Source of the DNA: an uncultured Phascolarctobacterium sp.
Lineage (GTDB): Bacteria; Bacillota; Negativicutes; Acidaminococcales; Acidaminococcaceae
Direction: 5' to 3'
DNA length: 53,557 bases
Assembly: GCA_947630795.1 (NCBI GenBank)
Contig: CANRJC010000013.1
Coordinates: 1-53,557 of the forward strand
The translations under genes were made by a program, and so were the position numbers. A model generated the notes under the pieces. It was not told the origin of the DNA and searched no databases. It saw only the letters and a list, made by a program, of their open reading frames with translations. Position 1 is the stretch's first letter, and every line of letters begins with the position of its first letter. This document shows, piece after piece, positions 50,460 through 53,557 of this stretch.

Positions 50460-51058
50460 TGTTTTACGATCTGTTAAAAAAAATTCTTTATGTCGTTTTC
50501 AAAGTGCTGCTGCGATTGGAGATTAAAGGGGAAGAGAACATCCCCTTAGAGGGAGCTCTGGTGATCGCCAGCAATCACATCAGCCTGTTGGACCCTCCCG
50601 TTTTGGGAGTGGCGGCCACCCGTAAGGTCCACTTCATGGCCAAAAAGGAACTCTTCGTGCCTGTCTTGGGCACTTTATACCGCTACTTGGGTGCCTTCCC
50701 CGTGCAAAGAGGGGGAGCGGACAGAGCGGCCATCAAGCAAGGCCTCGATATATTGCGCAACGGCCACACCTTGGCCATTTTCCCCGAAGGGACCCGCAGC
50801 AAGACCGGCCTTTTGGGAAAGGCAGAGCCCGGCGCATTGATGATGGCGGGAAAGACCGATGCCTGTATCGTGCCTGCCTGTGTGGCGGGAACCGATCTTC
50901 TTCGCAGCGGCAGGCTGTGGCCCAAGGTGAAGGTGCGTTTCGGCGCTCCCCTTTATTTTCCCGAGGGGAAGCTGACCAAGGAGATCTTGCGGGAACACAC
51001 CGACACATTGATGGAGAGGATAGCCGCTTTGCAAAAGGAGCTCAAAGATGAAGGTTAA
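50459..51058 (+). CDS. plsC: 1-acyl-sn-glycerol-3-phosphate acyltransferase
   Basis: PlsC acylates lysophosphatidate to phosphatidate at the membrane. The 199-residue protein has the NHISLLD (Hx4D) catalytic motif, FPVQR and FPEGTRS acyl-acceptor motifs and an N-terminal hydrophobic segment. ATG 50459 is the second codon of the open frame and overlaps the cmk stop. It overlaps ispH-rpsA by 11 nt. Confidence 0.94.
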   Translation: MFYDLLKKILYVVFKVLLRLEIKGEENIPLEGALVIASNHISLLDPPVLGVAATRKVHFMAKKELFVPVLGTLYRYLGAFPVQRGGADRAAIKQGLDILRNGHTLAIFPEGTRSKTGLLGKAEPGALMMAGKTDACIVPACVAGTDLLRSGRLWPKVKVRFGAPLYFPEGKLTKEILREHTDTLMERIAALQKELKDEG

Positions 51059-53108
51059 AACAGCCGAGACCTTGGGCTTTTGCTACGGGGTGAAGAGGGC
51101 CGTGCAGCTGGCTTTCGCCGCCGCTGCCGCCGGAGAAAAGGGCGCCACTTTGGGGCCCCTCATCCACAATCCTCAACTCATCGCCGAACTGGCGGAGCAA
51201 GGGATAGGCTGCAAAGAAAAAACGGCGGACTTTGAAGCAGGGGAGACCATCATCGTCCGTTCTCACGGCGTGGGCCCGGAAGTTTACAAAGAGATAGAAG
51301 CTCGGGGGCTGAAACTGATCGATGCTACCTGCCCCAGCGTGGCCTTGGCCCAAAAAAAAGCGGCTGCTGCCGTCGCCGAAGGCTATTTTCCCATCATCAT
51401 CGGCGAAAAAAATCATCAGGAAGTAAAAAGTTTATTGAGTCATGCAGGAAATGAAGCTGTCTGCGTAGAAGATAGCAAAGATATTTGTGACATACCGGCT
51501 CGACCTCGCTATGCCGTCGTCATTCAGACCACTTTCGAAGAGGCCAAGTTTCGGCAACTGCTGACGGCCATCAAAGCAGCCAGAGACGGCGAGTATAAAG
51601 TGGAGAGCACCATCTGTCCCGCCACCGCTCAGCGGCAGCAAGCAGCGAGAGAATTGGCGGCACAGGTAGACGCCATGGTGGTGATAGGCGGCAGAGACAG
51701 CGCCAACACCCGCCATCTTTATGAGATAGTGGAGCGCATCTGCCCCAAAAGCTATCACATCGAAACGGCGGCGGAACTGCGGCCGGAGTGGTTCATAAAT
51801 TGCGAAACAGTAGGAATTACGGCAGGGGCATCTACCCCGGACCGTTTAATTAAGGAGGCAAAGGCTGTAATGGAAAACGAAGATTTTGGCAAAATGCTGG
51901 AGGAACAAGGAGAAGTGGAGGTGTATCCGGGAAAGATCATCGAGGGCGAAGTCATCCATAAGGATAACGACGGCGTTTATGTAAGCTTCGGCTACAGACA
52001 CGACGGCAAGATCGCCTACTCCGAATGGGCTGTCGGCGTGCCTGCGGATCAAATAAAAGAAAGCATCGAGGTGGGCCAAAAGGTGAAGGCCGTGGTCATC
52101 CCCGGCAAGAACGACGACAACACTGTTCGTCTCTCCAAGATCAGAGCCGACAAAGAGGCTGCTTGGGAGCAGATCGAGCCTTTGGCAGAAGGAGAGAAAC
52201 GGCCGGCTAAGGTCACCGTGCTCCGCATCGTCAAGAACAAGGCCAAGAACATCGTGGGTCTCGCCGTGAAAGTGGAAGGCGTGGACGGCTTCATGCCCGC
52301 TTCTCACGTAGAGTTGCGCAGGGTGGAGGACTTCACTCCTTACATCGGTCAGGAACTGGATGCGGAGATCATCGAAGTGGATCCCGAGAAGAAAAGGATC
52401 GTGGTATCTCGCCGCAGCCTGTTGAAGGCCGAGCGGGAGGCCAAACATCAGGCCTATTTGAAACAAAAAGAAGAGAACCGCCTGCGCCGTCAGCAAGAGC
52501 GGGAAGAGCGGGAAGAAAGAGCTTACGCTTCCGTGGAAGAGGGACAGGTCCTCACCGGCAAAGTGGTGAAAGTAGCCGAGTTCGGTCTCTTCGTAGAAGT
52601 GGGCGACGGCTTGGTGGGCCTGGTGCACAACACCGAGCTTAGCTGGGACAGAAGCGTCAAAGCAGCTGACGTTGCCGATGTGGGCGCAGAAGTTACGGTC
52701 CAAGTGAAGAAGATCGACAGAGAAGCCAGAAGAGTTGCTCTGTCCATCAAAGCCACTCAGCCCGATCCTTGGGTGGAAGAAGCAGCTCAGCTGCGCATCG
52801 GTCAAGTGCTGGACGTGGAAGTGGTACGCTTCTTGGCTTTCGGCGCCATCGTTCGCATCAGCGAGCGGCTGGAAGGCTTGGTACACATCTCCGAGATCGC
52901 CGAAGAGCGGATCGCCAAACCCGACGACGTGCTGACTTTGGGCCAGAAGGTGAAGGCTACCTTGCTGAAAAAAGATCTGGAGGGCAAGAAGCTGGGCCTC
53001 TCCATCGTGCGGGCCAAGAGAGATCAGGAGAAGGCGGAGTATCGTTCTTACCTGAACAACAACAAAGGTTTGACCGTAGATCTTTCCGAACAGTTCAAGC
53101 ACGACTGA
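51048..53108 (+). CDS. ispH-rpsA: Fusion of IspH (LytB) reductase with ribosomal protein S1
   Basis: A 686-residue fusion. Residues ~1-280 are 4-hydroxy-3-methylbut-2-enyl diphosphate reductase, the last step of the MEP isoprenoid path: the three [4Fe-4S] Cys are C12, C95 and C190, with LIHN, RSHG and EKNHQE motifs. After a linker (~281-303) come four S1 RNA-binding domains (~304-380, ~390-465, ~505-580, ~590-665) that make up a bS1 protein. Such fusions are established in Clostridia and Negativicutes. AAGGAG lies before ATG 51048. A charged, Glu/Arg-rich coiled stretch (~475-500) separates S1 domains 2 and 3. Confidence 0.96.
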   Translation: MKVKTAETLGFCYGVKRAVQLAFAAAAAGEKGATLGPLIHNPQLIAELAEQGIGCKEKTADFEAGETIIVRSHGVGPEVYKEIEARGLKLIDATCPSVALAQKKAAAAVAEGYFPIIIGEKNHQEVKSLLSHAGNEAVCVEDSKDICDIPARPRYAVVIQTTFEEAKFRQLLTAIKAARDGEYKVESTICPATAQRQQAARELAAQVDAMVVIGGRDSANTRHLYEIVERICPKSYHIETAAELRPEWFINCETVGITAGASTPDRLIKEAKAVMENEDFGKMLEEQGEVEVYPGKIIEGEVIHKDNDGVYVSFGYRHDGKIAYSEWAVGVPADQIKESIEVGQKVKAVVIPGKNDDNTVRLSKIRADKEAAWEQIEPLAEGEKRPAKVTVLRIVKNKAKNIVGLAVKVEGVDGFMPASHVELRRVEDFTPYIGQELDAEIIEVDPEKKRIVVSRRSLLKAEREAKHQAYLKQKEENRLRRQQEREEREERAYASVEEGQVLTGKVVKVAEFGLFVEVGDGLVGLVHNTELSWDRSVKAADVADVGAEVTVQVKKIDREARRVALSIKATQPDPWVEEAAQLRIGQVLDVEVVRFLAFGAIVRISERLEGLVHISEIAEERIAKPDDVLTLGQKVKATLLKKDLEGKKLGLSIVRAKRDQEKAEYRSYLNNNKGLTVDLSEQFKHD

Positions 53109-53133
53109 AACGGGCAAAAGAAATGAACTACAG

Positions 53134-53161
53134 ACGGCAGGCTGCAGAGCCTGCCGTTTTT
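53134..53161 (+). terminator. Intrinsic terminator after ispH-rpsA
   Basis: ACGGCAGGCT / AGCCTGCCGT with a GCAG loop and a T5 tail. Confidence 0.94.
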
Positions 53162-53243
53162 GCGTGGAAACGAAAGCAGCAGGAGGCGCCGTCAAAACTG
53201 CGGCGTTATTTTTTTTTGCAAACCTGCCAAAATTTGTTTAAAG

Positions 53244-53275
53244 TGACAAATGGTGTCAACATCGTTTGCTACAAT
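53244..53275 (+). promoter_or_regulatory. Extended -10 promoter with overlapping palindrome
   Basis: TGACA (53244-53248) and TGTCA (53254-53258) form an inverted repeat with a 5-nt spacer at the -35 position, and TGC-TACAAT (53267-53275) is an extended -10. A regulator bound to the palindrome would block or help RNA polymerase. Transcription would start near 53282. Confidence 0.6.
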
Positions 53276-53281
53276 AAAAAC

Positions 53282-53515
53282 ATAGACGACGAAGAAAAGA
53301 GCGCCGCAAAGAAAAAAGAAGGCGGCCGCAAACTGCGGGGACGAAGCAAAAGAAAGCAGGGCAAAAAAGGAAGGAGCAAAGGGGCGGTCCTTGCGAAAAA
53401 AAGAGAACGCAGGACCGAGACAGACTGCGACAAGGGAAAGAACGAGAGAGAAGAGGGACGCTCAAAAGGCGTCTCTTTTCTTGTATAAAGAAAACCACGC
53501 CATAGTGGCGTGGTT
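53282..53515 (+). ncRNA. Structured, probably untranslated RNA or leader
   Basis: The transcript from the promoter at 53267 has no convincing gene. It contains hairpins CCGCA/TGCGG (53326-53338), CGGTCCT-GCG / CGC-AGGACCG with one bulged T and a 12-nt loop (53385-53417), an 11-pair stem with two G-U (53451-53461 with 53469-53479) and AACCACGCCA/TGGCGTGGTT (53493-53515). In addition AAGAAAAGAG-CGCC (53292-53305) can pair with GGCG-CTCTTTTCTT (53468-53482) around the whole element, excluding the third hairpin. A leader of an unseen gene or an independent RNA are both possible. Confidence 0.45.
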
Positions 53516-53557
53516 CCAAAGAGCTTAAGCGGTGAAAAATAATCCTAATGTGCTAAA

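Noticed and set aside
53282-53482. A confident 6S RNA call
   Set aside because: The outer pairing and length fit, but the inner arms are purine-rich on both sides and do not form the rod with a central bubble that 6S RNA has.
52769-53488. A 239-codon plus-strand frame beyond ispH-rpsA
   Set aside because: It begins in another frame of S1 domain 4, runs through the terminator and gives a basic low-complexity tail; no ribosome site.

Overview
The window is a gene-dense bacterial chromosome segment with moderately high G+C coding sequence. The gene content points to a Bacillota-type organism, most likely a Negativicutes such as an Acidaminococcaceae relative (inference). Supporting signs are a ctsR-clpC-radA stress locus, YlbF/YqeG/YhaM/TrmK-type genes, an IspH enzyme fused to ribosomal protein S1, an NAD-type glutamate dehydrogenase and a cobamide assembly operon. 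No rRNA, tRNA, CRISPR array, transposase or prophage gene was seen. Many promoters match the sigma-A consensus (TTGnnn, 16-18 bp, TATAAT-like, often with an extended TGn), and many intrinsic terminators are clear.

Layout. 0.1-5.1 kb: ABC exporter, trmK, Nif3-like, YhaM nuclease, YgjP-like metallopeptidase, in tightly packed or overlapping order. 5.1-9.9 kb: an OmpR-type two-component system followed by YqeG phosphatase, a nitrilase-family amidohydrolase and an exported VanX-like D-Ala-D-Ala dipeptidase. 10-11.7 kb: ylbF, murB and a small unknown. 11.9-13.8 kb (minus): flavodoxin-like lipoprotein and a Fic protein. 14.0-17.4 kb: a LysR regulator, then a tetR-akr-akr operon whose middle gene is frameshifted. 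17.4-20.7 kb (minus): a five-gene operon DUF190, DUF697, FAD oxidoreductase (split by an in-frame amber codon), small membrane protein, universal stress protein. 20.8-24.4 kb: FlK-like thioesterase, ClC antiporter, GltD-like oxidoreductase.

24.5-29.2 kb: ctsR, a ClpC carrying an McsA-like zinc finger at its N-terminus, and radA; no mcsB lies between them. 29.3-36 kb: crotonase, small unknowns, exported unknowns around a transaldolase-like aldolase, glutamate dehydrogenase and an exported esterase. 36-37.9 kb: rpsB-tsf. 38-41.9 kb: cobU-cobT-cobS-cobT-like-cobC, in which the second CobT homologue is short and lacks the catalytic Glu. 42.1-45.3 kb: zinc-ribbon protein, a long purine-rich repeat tract, RNase E/G and a site-2-type protease. 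45.3-53.1 kb: trpS-scpA-scpB-rluB-HI0933-like, an A/G-rich repeat tract, then cmk-plsC-ispH::rpsA. The last 400 bases hold a promoter, a TGACA-N5-TGTCA palindrome and a structured, probably untranslated transcript.

Most novel in my view: the catalytic/non-catalytic CobT pair, the zinc-finger ClpC locus without mcsB, the DUF190-DUF697-flavoprotein-Usp operon, the two degenerate intergenic repeat tracts, and the structured RNA at the right end. All functional statements come from reading the sequence and from family knowledge; no database search was run.
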